Origin: Chamaecyparis obtusa
Taxonomy: Eukaryota > Streptophyta > Pinopsida > Cupressales > Cupressaceae
DNA: 64,000 nucleotides
Direction: 5' to 3'
Assembly: GCA_027943335.1 (NCBI GenBank)
Contig: BSBK01000520.1
Coordinates: 783,001 to 847,000, forward strand
Shown piece by piece: positions 9,110-19,286 of this stretch. Each line of letters opens with the position of its first letter. Positions within the stretch are counted from its first letter, which is position 1. Position numbers and translations under genes: made by a program. The notes under the pieces were generated by a model. The model did not search any database. It worked only from the letters and a program-made list of their open reading frames with translations, and was not told where the DNA came from.

Positions 9110-10279
9110 TCAATGAAATATGAAATTATAAAAGGTGAGCTCTGGTGGAGGAGCAATGAAGGTGTTTTACTCAGATGTGTAGATCAGGAAAAGGCCGAAC
9201 TTCTGATAAAAAATATGCATAGTGGAGTCTATGGAGGGCATTATATGGCTAAAACTACAGCTCACAAGATCATTAGAGAAGGTTTTTGGTGGCCTACACT
9301 TTTTAAAGATGCCCATCAGTTTGTTAAGAGATGTGATCCCTGCCAAAGGTTTTCAGGAAAGTTGAAATTCAGTGGGAATGTTCCACTCAGGCCTGTTTCT
9401 GTTCAAGCCCCTTTTCAGAAATGGGGTATGGATTTCATTAGGGAGATCCCTAATAGGTCTAGTGGTGGGCATTCTTATATCTTGGTGGCAACTGATTATT
9501 TTACTAAATAGGTTGAAGAAATCCCTACAAGAAGGGCAACTAGGAAAGTAGTGACAGACTTTATGATGCAAAATATTTTGACAAGATTTGGTTGCCCAGA
9601 AACTGTGGTGGTTGATAATGCATTATGTTTTAGATCAAAAGAGTTTTTTGATTTTTGTGGGCATTATGGTATTAGAATTTCATACTCATCTTCTTACCAC
9701 CCACAAGGCAATGGCCAGGCAGAATCCAGTAATAAAAGCTTGATCAAGATTCTGAAGAGAGTTCTGGATAAAAACAAGAAAGCCTGGGATTCAAAATTAT
9801 TACAAGCTTTATGGGCTGATAGGGTTACAGTGAAAAAAGCAATAGGATGTGCCCCTTTTGATTTAGTATATGGGATTAATGCTAGACTGCCTCAAAATAA
9901 TTTTCTACAGATGTACCAGTTCATTCAAGCTTATGATGATGATATAGAAGAAGACATGGCAGTCAAGATGAACGATTTGATTCAACTCAATGAATTAAGG
10001 GTTAGTGCACATGACAAGAATGAAAGGGTGTAGGCCCAATGTAAAGTCTTGTATGATAAGAGGACTACCCAAAAATCTTTCACAAAGGGAGATATGGTTT
10101 TAATGTGGAATGCAAGGCTTGAAGACAAAGGTAGGCATGGAAAGTTTGACCCTGTTTGGTTAGGGCCTTTTATTATTGAAGAAAGGTGGGGAGTGAATTC
10201 TTATTGTCTGACAAATTTGGTGGGTGAACCCTTGGAATTGCCTATTCATGGACAGTTCTTAAAGTTTTATTTTTCCTAA
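9110..10279 (+). pseudogene. gypsy integrase (HHCC, DDE core, C-terminal domain)
   Basis: The zinc-binding HHCC module is intact (MHSGVYGGHY then CDPCQRF). The DDE core shows Asp in KWGMDFIREIP, Asp in VVVDNALCFRSKEF and Glu in GNGQAESSNKSL, with HPQGNGQAES as in plant gypsy integrases. TAG at 9509 replaces the Trp of TKWVE, and a second TAG sits at 10031. The C-terminal part (FTKGDMVLMWNARLEDKGRHGKF, WLGPFIIEE) is the GPF/Y-type tail; no chromodomain is visible. The frame ends at TAA 10277. Confidence 0.85.
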
Positions 10280-12152
10280 AAGTTGGTGATCCCTGTACAG
10301 CTCTGGTTGTAAATTTTTGTATATAGTTCCCTGCTTTAGGCTTAAGTTTTGTTCTGGTTTGCTACACCAGGAGATTCTGGTTTCTCAATGTATCTGTAAG
10401 AGATACATGTCCCAGAGCAAGAGCAACTGTTATCAATTTTTTAAATATTTTTTGGCTCCGCATTTTTGGCTTGGGTTTCCTCCCTTGTTTCCAAACCCTA
10501 GGTTGGTTTGTTCCTTTTTGTATTTTCGTGTTACCTTTTTTGATTCACTAAAGGGGCTAATTCACATGTGCCTTTAACCTTTTTAAGTCATGTGTTTGTG
10601 GTTAGAAAGTTGTTGGCCCCCGTCCCCCTCTTCTCCTTTTTATTTCTCCAGGCCTAGGTTTTCGATGTATTTTCCTAAAGTTCTCACTAAAGCAAAACGA
10701 GTGGCTGTCGTTACACCGCAAGACCCCAGTTGTCAATTTTCTCTGACATGCGATATAGCGACGAGTTGCCACCTGTCTCAAAGGTGGGCCCGACTGGAGG
10801 AAGAGTTTGCGGACTTTAAAGGGCGAAGAAGATCTACGGTGGTCGTTATACCGTTGATCCAAGATGCTTACATGTTAAGCTTGCGGTATAGCGACAGCCA
10901 TCGGATTTCCTATGTTTGAAAAGAATTCGGTGGGTCCTAACAGTGCCAGGTCACTATAATTCTTGTGGTTCTTATTGGTTCTCAGAAAGCTAGGTGGCGG
11001 CTGACGCATTTTTAAAAGACGGTAAAGGATAGTCAGAAGGGACCCGCCCATATGAAAACGTGGTGCAATGTGATTTGATTAATAGAAGATGATGTGTTTA
11101 TTTGTGGGGTCATGTTTTCCAAAGGGTTAGTCTTCAGTTTGATCGGACGGTTCTCGTTATATCGTTGATCAAAGATGTGCAGATTTTAAGTTCACGGTAT
11201 AGCGATGACCGTCCGATCTTCTTAGAGACATAAATGCTCAGTGGGGCCCTTGTTGTGCCAGTTCACTTTGACGTGTTTATTTCTTATTGGTTGGATGACA
11301 GCTGTGATTTGACTATTTTCAAAGTGCTCCGAGTTAGAAAGGGAAAGGGACTGGGCCCACTTGTCATTTTTTTGCTGCGTGGCATGTTTTGATTTGATAT
11401 GTGCCCGCTTATGTGTCGCAATGGGACCTTAGTTTCTCTTTTGATTAAAATGCTGCAAGATCCCACGGTTGTCATTAAACCATTGGGATGAGATGCTCGG
11501 GTTTTAAGTTTGTGATTTAGCGACAACCGTTGATTTGAATAAAGAGATGGAAGCCTTTTGGTGGGTCCTCTGTGTTAGATTTATTAATGAGGTGGTCATT
11601 TTGATTGGCCACGGATGATGTTGACGTGTAAAGATTGCTGCTCAGACCAGGATGAACTTAAAGAATTTATTTCTACACATGTTAATTTTGAAATGTTCTT
11701 GTTGGTCGAGAACTAGCTTGCTAAAGGTACTATAGGATTTTGCTGATAAGATTTTCTACCGCCCGATGCGCTGAAAATGAAATATATCAACGACTTGAAT
11801 TTGAATTTTTCTCTTGAATGACATTTTCACGTCCAGTGAGTGATAGGGCCGCCAACCTCAGTAATGGTGGAATAAATTTGTTACGTGCAGGAGAATTGTG
11901 AGCTATTAGCAGATGTTATATACCAGAATCTGATTAATCTTTTTCTTCACTGTTCTCGTGTGTTCTCCGATGATAATTTTTCCATGCAGTGCTTTCAAGC
12001 GGAAGATTTTTCAAGTGCCTGGTAGGTTTACTCTTGTGTTCAAGTCATTTGAAATTTGTAAAGCTTTGTGGGGTTTTCTTTCATATGGTTAGTTGATATT
12101 GTTTGAAGTTTTATTGGGAATTCATATCTTAGTAAGAAGCCCTATTTTCAAA
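10280..12152 (+). other. Non-coding tract after pol, including hairpin repeats and the unresolved start of the 3' LTR
   Basis: No credible gene. It holds four imperfect stem-loops (10701-11530). Candidate LTR starts are TGTTGG at 10611 (inverse of the terminal CCAACA), TG at 11352 just after the purine run AGAAAGGGAAAGGGA (11336-11350), and TGTTGG at 11700. The left LTR that would settle it lies outside the window. Confidence 0.6.
10701..11530. repeat. Four imperfect stem-loop repeats
   Basis: Foldbacks at 10701-10772, 10837-10904, 11144-11215 and 11465-11530. In each, a left arm such as CGGACGGTTCTCGTTATATCG is mirrored by a right arm of the form CGGTATAGCGAYRACCGTCCG with a few mismatches and a loop of about 25-30 bases. 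The last three also share flanking sequence (GGTGGGTCCT, TTCTTATTGG) at a period of about 310-320 bases, so they are diverged tandem copies. Confidence 0.7.
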
Positions 12153-12710
12153 ATGCCGCCCAAGAGAAGTTTGTCTGGTCAAATAGAATATGGTAAGAGA
12201 GGAATTTTTGAGGATTTGATGTAGTTGCTCCCATTTTCTGATAATGGGGCACAAAGAGTAAAAGAGCTCACTCTGAGACATCCTAGAGATTCAGTTGCAG
12301 AGGGTCTCTATGACAGAGGGAATTGGATGAGAGATGCTAAAGTGGGCGATAAGCACAATGGTCTTATTATTTTTAAATCAGCATATTCACAAAGGAACAC
12401 TTGTGCGCCCCTCAGTAATGTATGGCAATTTGACATTGGGAGGTTGGTATGCCCTGGGGTTTTCATGGATGATGAATTGTTGATACAGATTGCTAAATAT
12501 TATGATCCTGTGATAAGATGTGTCAAGGATGTAAGTGGAAGAGACCTAATAAGCATTATCGAGGATGAGATTAGACAGGTTTTCTCATTAAATGAACCAT
12601 CTGTGGGGTTGGAAAAAATAGATTTCACGGAGTTCACTGAGATTTATGAGGCACAGAAGGACTATCTAAGGGCAGGACCTCTAAGGCAATATTTTGATTA
12701 GATAGGATCA

Positions 12711-13502
12711 ATGTGTGCTGTCAGTTCAAGTACACCAGAGCCCATCAGGTTAGATTTATTCCGTAAAAAGGTACAGGAAGTTTATAAGTCTTTATCTTTG
12801 ATCCTAGGGCATGATGAGAAGACTCATATGCCAGTACCTTTTATGTTCATGATGGTGCAGTCACTCCACCCCCGGCTTGCCCTCATTTTTGACTTTGCTT
12901 CTCATTTGGTTGAAATAATTCATGAAGGATTAATAGGGATTAAGAATATGAAGGTCTCTAGACCATTCGGGTGGTACTCGATGCTTATGCATATGTTTTT
13001 GTATAAGGGTGAGAAGTTTTTTAGTACAACAATGAATATTGAGAAGGAAAGATATGGAGAGACTCTCCCAATGCAATTGTGGACCACAGCCTTGTCCTGG
13101 GATAGAACTGATGCTAGTTATATTGCCTTTGATAGGGATTTTGCATCAAGGCTTAGGTCTCTTTTATTTATTGATAATCCAAGAATCCCAAAAGAATTAT
13201 TAAGATTGATTAGGCCGATGGATTACTGCAAGGACATTACCATTGTCCATAATTTTGGAGACATCATTTTGTATCCAGTCTCCACAGTGTTTAGAGTGTA
13301 TGGCAGTAAGGTGGCACCTTGTATTTTGCCATATCAGGTCCCATTGAAGCTAGGATATGCTGAGATCTTAAGAAAAATTGGAAATTTGCAAGAAACCACA
13401 CTCACTGGAAAAGGTAGAGGAACTTTCTTTCTTGATGTAACTCTGGCACATCAGTATGTAATTACGAAAGGAGGATGGGTGCACCTGCATAAGGTTTTGT
13501 AA
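12711..13502 (+). CDS. Open segment of U3 protein N-terminal domain
   Basis: 263 open codons in the middle of the globular part. Notable text: VPFMFMMVQSLHPRLALIFDF, PMQLWTTALSWDRTDASYIAF, RIPKELLRLIRPMDYCKDI and FRVYGSKVAPCILPYQVPLK. The RxYGSxVxPxxLPxxV pattern recurs in the - strand relic at about 61.6 kb. Flanking stops (TAG 12699, TAA 13500) are single changes in one continuous frame, so this is a piece of a larger protein rather than a gene of its own. Confidence 0.55.
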   Translation: MCAVSSSTPEPIRLDLFRKKVQEVYKSLSLILGHDEKTHMPVPFMFMMVQSLHPRLALIFDFASHLVEIIHEGLIGIKNMKVSRPFGWYSMLMHMFLYKGEKFFSTTMNIEKERYGETLPMQLWTTALSWDRTDASYIAFDRDFASRLRSLLFIDNPRIPKELLRLIRPMDYCKDITIVHNFGDIILYPVSTVFRVYGSKVAPCILPYQVPLKLGYAEILRKIGNLQETTLTGKGRGTFFLDVTLAHQYVITKGGWVHLHKVL

Positions 13503-14339
13503 CCCTACAGAATGTCAAAGGCAGTGGTGAGGTGTGTAGATACAGAGGGTTTCCTTTCAGGCATGTTCAAAGATAAGGTGAGGTGTGCTCTTATTGAGCA
13601 TCAATTTAATTTTCCAGAAGACATAATAAGAAATGAGTTTGACCTTCAAACTCAGGAAATTAAGAAAGAAAAATGGGTGATTTATAACAAGTCTATAGGT
13701 TTTATTCAGAACTTTGATAAAACTTATGATCCATTGATTAGTTTTGAACCATGGGCTAGAAAGGTCAATGTCCTTATGGAGAATTTTGAGGGACTCATGA
13801 GTGCTGTAAATGAGAAAAGGGTATCTGTGACTAAGATAGATCCAGAAAAGGCTAGGAAGATCTTAAACCAGCCCAAATATATGAAGTTGATCCCTAAGGG
13901 GGTGTACACAGTACAAAAGAGGAGTGGACATACTATCCTTCTGACCTCACAACAAGGAAGTGAAGATGTTCCTTCCACTTCAAGAGGGAAGAGACCACTT
14001 GGTGATCCAGCAGTGTAGGCACCTTCCCCAAAAAGGCAAAAACAAGAGGCAAAAGGATCGGCAGAGGAGATTTACTCTCCTTCTCAATCCCCTATTTAGT
14101 TGGATGAGCATGGGGTGGTAGAGCAGCTGGTGCAGTTAAGGGATGAAGGAAATCTTTTTTTTTTTAATGAAGATTTGCAAGTGGGAATACCGGAGGCACC
14201 TAAGGAGGTGGCCATGGATCTCACAGTAGAGGAATTTGAGGGTAAACAAATAGACCCTATTCTAAAATAGGCAAGTGACTCTTTCCTTGCCGATGATGAT
14301 TTTGTTAAAACCAGGGCCTTCTCACAGTTCTTATGGAGA

Positions 14340-15575
14340 ATGAAAATCAATCAGTTTAAGGAGATTTGTGAGAAGAAGAAGGAAGAATCCCCTAATAAAG
14401 ATGTGAAAGAAATAGAGGAGGAGACCAAGGCACAAATGGCTAAACAATTTGAGAAGATCACTACAGAAGAAGGGAGAGCCATGATTCATACAGTAGGGAT
14501 TCTGATCCTACCAGAATGGGACATTGCTGATGCTATTGTTTTTGACCAAGTAAGGAAGAGCAAGGTAAAGACCCTAACTACACTAGAACAGGCTAAGCAG
14601 GTAGCTAGGGGAATTACTTTTTCTGAAGATCATGCTGCTCTGGTCATGTGGTCTTTAGATAAAGACAAAAATAAAGGGAAGAAGAGTGATTTCTCCACAG
14701 GGTATACAGGGAGCCTAATGGTTCAGAGAGTGGGAGAAACATCTAGTGTGGAGGCCTCTAATTTGATTCATGAAACTGCCAAGTTCAATGTTAGTGTGGC
14801 AGAGAAGGATGCCAGAGAAAAGGAAGAGCTTAGGCTCAAATTTGAAATGGTCCTTAAATCTTATAATGAGCTCAAAGTTGAGCTAATTCAAAAGGAAAAA
14901 TTGATTGTCCAGTTATTAGGACCACAGGACCAAAGGTCTCCTCAATTAGCAATTTCTGATAAGCCTGTGGTGGCTTCATCTTCAAGCCCAATAATTGAAT
15001 TTCCACCCTCACCACTCCCAGAAACAGATATGGATGCAAGGGTTGCTTGGGAGAAGCTGAAGCTAACAGAGGAAACAAATAAATTAAGGGAAATCAGGGA
15101 ACAATTGGAAAAGGAAAAAAATGAGAACGCAAAGGCCATAGCTTTAGTAAATCAGAAATATGAAGAAAAAATAGTAGGGGTGAGTATGGAATTTGCAGTA
15201 GATTTAAAGCCTTCTATTATACATGGCCATATGGATAAGTTAATTTCTTTGCTTAAGGTTATTAATAAAGAGAAGGATGAAATGGCTCCAATTTTGAAGA
15301 GATGGATTGAAAGGTCTCCCAATGTAAAACTATTTCGTATGTTATCAAAGGGACAGGAGGACCCAGATCCTTTAATAAAGCCATTGCATCAAATTGTGAA
15401 GAAGTTGGTGCATTTCAACATTTCTGTGGATAATTTTATCAGGAGGACAAGTATGTTGAAATCTGAATTAATGCTTTCAGGTTATGAACTGGTGCCTCCT
15501 ATTTTTACAGACAAAGGAAAATTTAAGGAAGCTTATCAGTGGAGGGAGGAGTTAGATGGACTCCTCATAGAATGA
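14340..15575 (+). CDS. Coiled-coil part of U3 protein, 3' LTR copy
   Basis: Counterpart of the 436-1671 segment with the same length and ends. The differences spread over the whole length are substitutions, none of them creating a stop inside this segment. Frame continues upstream through TAG 14268, which is shared with the 5' LTR, so the segment's own start codon is uncertain. Confidence 0.65.
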   Translation: MKINQFKEICEKKKEESPNKDVKEIEEETKAQMAKQFEKITTEEGRAMIHTVGILILPEWDIADAIVFDQVRKSKVKTLTTLEQAKQVARGITFSEDHAALVMWSLDKDKNKGKKSDFSTGYTGSLMVQRVGETSSVEASNLIHETAKFNVSVAEKDAREKEELRLKFEMVLKSYNELKVELIQKEKLIVQLLGPQDQRSPQLAISDKPVVASSSSPIIEFPPSPLPETDMDARVAWEKLKLTEETNKLREIREQLEKEKNENAKAIALVNQKYEEKIVGVSMEFAVDLKPSIIHGHMDKLISLLKVINKEKDEMAPILKRWIERSPNVKLFRMLSKGQEDPDPLIKPLHQIVKKLVHFNISVDNFIRRTSMLKSELMLSGYELVPPIFTDKGKFKEAYQWREELDGLLIE

Positions 15576-16547
15576 ATCAATAATGTTTTAAGTGATAAGT
15601 CTTCTTTCAGTGGCACAATTAAAATGTTGATAAATGCCAGGTTAATGTTTGATACCATTCAACATAAAATCATACAGATCATTAGTGAATGGGAATAGTT
15701 GTCTACCGGGAAGGATGAATTTGTTAAGTTTGAGTTCCCAAGTGAAGAGGTGTATAATAAATGGAAATCTTAGTACATGCTAGCTGTGGAGAGTGAAGAT
15801 ACACCGCCAGCTTCATAAAGTAGATCAGAACAGTAAATTTTGAGTCATAGGGGTGGTTGAGATATGAGGAAATATTCATTACAGAATGGACAGCAAATAT
15901 CACAGATCAGATTTGTTAACAGCTGCCCAAAGATTGCATTAAAAGACATGAAGAAGGTCGGCTCAACTGCATTTTCCTCGCCATTGTGACTGAGTGTATT
16001 TATTGTAAATTTTGTAGTTGTTGAAAAGTTTTAGGGTTGATATTTTGTAAACCCTAGAATGACTGGAAGCTTATTGCATTTCCTTGAATATAAAAGGATT
16101 TCCCATGGTCATTCTAGGTATTGAGTAAGTTAGGTGTAAGAAGAAAAAGAGAATTTTGAAGCCCTGCTACTCAATCGAGGATTGTAAATTTGCATGATTT
16201 TGTCAGGATAATAGAGAAGTGATACAAGTTGGCACCATTATCCAGTAAGTTTGTTATTCAAAATATGATGTATGTAAATGATCATGGTTATACTTAATAC
16301 AAATATCAAATCTTTACCTCTCCATTGTGTTTGTTCTATGAATCTTTAAGCCTATTTTAGGGTTTATGTGTATGTATCTTGCTTTGAGTTTTGACCTAGG
16401 GTTGGATTAAATATTACTCAAAGTAAAGTATGTGTTCATTGAATTCGCATAAGGATTATCTGTAAGTAGGGAAGAGTTGGGGTATTTGTATTTATGATTC
16501 AAAAACTAGTTGTTCTCAAAGTTGTTTTGGGATCCTTTCTATTTTCT

Positions 16548-16639
16548 GACTCTATTGCCCAATGGATAAGACACTGGCCTGTATTCTCCTATCTTTGTTC
16601 TGAGAAGGTGATTCAGATTTCAAAGTCCCAAAATCTTAA
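16548..16639 (+). other. tRNA-Arg-like sequence inside the LTR (3' copy)
   Basis: Same sequence as at 2644-2735, beginning GACTCTATTGCCCAATGG. Presence in both LTRs means it was already part of the element when it inserted. Confidence 0.6.
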
Positions 16640-18739
16640 AATCATTACCAGTAATTTTAGTTTTATTTACATTTATGTGTTTTCCCACCCAGTGATGGAG
16701 GATAAATGAACAATAGGTTGTTGTTTAGTATTCTCTCACTATTTTTATCTATTAAAAGATCCAATAAAGAAATAAGGGGTAGAGTTAAGACTATCAGTTA
16801 AGAGTTAAATACTATTGGATCAGGTGTACCCGCCTTGGTTTGACAGAGCCAGAAGTAGAAGAGGGATTATCCATCCCTATAGTTGGTCCAGTTGCCTATA
16901 GATTGCCCACATTTGGAACTAACCAATCCTTAATATCCATCATAGGCATATTGGTGTCTCTTTGAGTGTAAACTCCTTTCCAGGAACCAACAAAATGAAT
17001 AGTAGAACTTTCTTAAAGTAATGCTTTCTTGTCCTTAATTTGTTTATACGGTAATCTAGACATGTTTTTTTGTCAAATGGCCCTAACTTAGTAATTATTT
17101 ACATATGTGTGATGTCTCTATCTACGATCTTTATAGATATATTAATGTCCCTATTTGAGGATTGTTTTCTTAAAGAACTAGGACAAAATATATGTGTGAA
17201 AATTTATTTCTAATTATTCCTATGTTGATGATCACTACAGATTTATTAAAAATGAAAGATAAAATATAAAATTATTTATTTGGATTCTAGGGGAAAATAC
17301 TACAACCATTAATTTATCTATAAGTTCATGAAATAATTTATTATGCGCTAACCTCTTTTTATGATGCTTGATCTGGTGGATTGAACACTAACTTCCATCT
17401 TTGAAATTTTCAAGTTATGGGAGTGGGAATATGCTTCATTCCTCCTTTTAATTTAATAAGCATGCAAGAAGGGAGATGAAGTAGGTTTTTCTTGTTGTTT
17501 CTTTTATTTTGTCTACAAATTGACAAGGAAAGAGGTAGGAGGAATCATAAAAATACAAGATAAGCATCCATAAGGCAAGATAACAATGTCTACGAGAATT
17601 TTAAAGATGAAGAATAACCCTTCATGAGTTGTATTGGGTTATTATTTGGGATATGAAATATTTCACAAATTTGGCATTAAAAGATCTATCATTTCCTTGT
17701 AAGGTTTGACAAATGGATTTCATACTTGATATGATTAAATATTTTGCATGCATCTTGGCATGTAGACATAAGAGAATGATGAAGATGGAATCTTGTAACA
17801 CATTCCTTTTCTTTCTAATGATTATAAACATATATAAATACCAATTGTAATAAGTATGTATATTTATATCACACACTTATATGGTTCTCATTTTCATCAT
17901 GGAGCTTTTCCTTTTGGTGGCTTTATATCTCATCATGAACTCTTGATTAATAGTGGTTGTGGAGAACTTTTGTTTAGGATTATGTTAGGTATAATTGGTG
18001 ATCACTTGGCATCTAAAATCTTAGACTTGGAGAAACTATTTGAGAAGGTTCCCCCTAAGATCCTAGTGGCAAGGTTTGATGTTCTTACCAATTTGCATTT
18101 CATCTTGGATTTTTCTATCATGGATCCTCCTCACGCTCTAGTGTCATTGATTCCTTCAAGCGAGGATGATGCTTCATACTTGTTTCCAATTACTTTATCC
18201 TCACCTTTCAAAGGCTCAAGTCACTAGGTGGAGGTTCATGATTTTTGAGCATTCCATGCTCAGGATAATGTTACGTAGTTCTCATATTTGGACATTGTTC
18301 TTTAGACTTTTTTATTTGTCCAATCTTCTTGTTATGGACTTTTTATAATACTTCTAGGGGATGGTACGCAACTTTCTACTTTATATTCATGAGTTAAATT
18401 TATCCTTATTGAATGAGACTTATACTTTTAAAAGACTCACCTTTATTTCACTAAGAGTAACTGTTATTTTTTCTTCCTTTATTACTAAGCCTCTTGGAAG
18501 TGAATAGATAGATTTTAGTAGGAATTTGATAATGTCATCCGAGGTCATGGTGCATAGTTAGAGAGAGAGGGTGGCATTGTTTTTTAAAAATAATTTCTTA
18601 TTTGGAATGTATTTTTGGATGGATAAGGGAGGGCATCATTTTAGGACTCGTATGAGTTTATAGCTTTTTAATTGCATGTATAATGCTTGGAAATTCACAA
18701 GGTATCAATGGTTGAGTTTTGAGAAAGGGCAGAGGCTTA

Positions 18740-19286
18740 CAATCTGAATTATTGGTGTGTAGGTTCGGCTCTATTTTAGAATGGATGCCACCTTTACTTT
18801 CAAAACAAAGCTTCAACATAAAGCTTTGTTTGGCTTGGTTGAAGAACATAGGCTAAAACTATTGTTGAAGTGCCCATCAAAGGTGGTTGTTAGGGCCATG
18901 TAAAAAATACTTGCAAATCTTTTCCAAACTGCTACTTGCACGTTGAAATTAAATGAAGACATCGCTACAATGTTGATGGCATGGGGATTGGAATTTGGTG
19001 AACCAGAAGGTGAATTGAAATTTGGGTGATGGACTCGTTGTTCAGGAAGGAGTTGATTGTGGGTTTGGAATCCTTGTTAGAAAGGGTGTGGCGTGGGTTC
19101 ACGTTCAACTATCTTCAATGCGATGATGACCTGGAGGAGGCAAGAGAGTTGGGAATTATCCCCTTTGTGAGGTGGTCAAATATAATCAATCAAATCATTT
19201 ATATTAAAGGAATAAGGATAGAATTGATGCAATTAAAAAATGTCATTAAAGAAGCACATGAATGGAGAGAAAGATTTAGAGCATGA
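18740..19286 (+). pseudogene. Unrecognised coding relic
   Basis: An 86-codon open stretch (19026-19286) plus coding-looking text just upstream (KTKLQHKALFGLVEEHRLKL near 18,810) suggests a decayed gene. The end IKEAHEWRERF faintly resembles KFKEAYQWREEL of the gypsy U3 protein, but the match is too short to rely on. Confidence 0.25.

Larger units (their letters stand above)
3385..10279 (+). pseudogene. gypsy gag-pol polyprotein, one frame with ten in-frame TAG codons and one +1 shift
   Basis: From ATG 3385 a single frame codes to 8373, then one extra base in the A-run 8367-8373 moves it to the next frame, which continues to TAA at 10277-10279. This gives about 2,300 codons with no separate gag stop. 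The premature stops are at 3766, 3889, 4324, 4717, 6094, 6514, 7699, 8387, 9509 and 10031, and every one is TAG. Where family consensus predicts the residue it is Gln (CAG; 7699, 8387) or Trp (TGG; 9509), so each is one C-to-T change on one strand. Domains are listed separately. Confidence 0.85.
12153..15818 (+). pseudogene. U3-encoded accessory protein, 3' LTR copy (about 1,220 codons)
   Basis: One frame runs from ATG 12153 (MPPKRSLSGQ) to TAA 15816, interrupted at 12222, 12699, 14016, 14097, 14268, 15696 and 15771 (TAG), 13500 (TAA) and 15573 (TGA). Those at 14097, 15696 and 15771 are CAG, CAG and CAA in the 5' LTR. The N-terminal third (12225-13500) looks globular, with IAKYYDP near 12490 and FRVYGSKVAPCILP near 13290; both match the relic at 61.4-62.5 kb. 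A basic patch PKRQKQEAK follows at about 14030, then the coiled-coil part (14340-15575). No recognised enzyme motif. Confidence 0.75.
1..16992 (+). mobile_element. Ty3/gypsy LTR retrotransposon, Tat/Ogre-like, 5' end outside window
   Basis: The first 3,088 bases recur almost base for base at 13905-16992 (constant offset 13904), bracketing a gypsy-type gag-pol. A primer-binding site directly follows the left copy, so these are LTRs. Domain order is gag, PR, plant-type RNase H, RT, degenerate RNH, INT. An arginine-tRNA-like primer site, a second RNase H and very long coding LTRs fit the Tat/Ogre lineage (family knowledge). The LTR ends ...CCAACA. The 3' flank starts AAATG, the likely target-site duplication, but its partner lies outside the window. 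Both LTRs and gag-pol carry nonsense codons, so the copy is dead. Confidence 0.9.
10611..16992 (+). repeat. 3' LTR of the gypsy element (left end uncertain)
   Basis: The right end is firm (CA at 16991-16992, end of homology with the 5' LTR). Duplication can be shown only for 13905-16992. The left end at 10611 is the best short inverted-repeat match, but no polypurine tract precedes it; 11352 is the alternative with a polypurine tract. The LTR is therefore about 5.6-6.4 kb. It contains the whole U3 reading frame, TATA at 16086, tRNA-like sequence at 16548-16639 and AATAAA at 16763. Confidence 0.7.

Noticed and set aside
10317..10919. ORFs after the integrase as an env-like gene
   Set aside because: They are short, overlap the stem-loop repeats, and show no signal peptide plus transmembrane arrangement.
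10701..11530. CRISPR-like array
   Set aside because: Only four diverged palindromic units with unequal spacing in a plant retrotransposon; no uniform spacers.
17856..18227. 123-codon ORF as a gene
   Set aside because: No recognisable family, low-complexity start, and stop-rich surroundings on the same strand.
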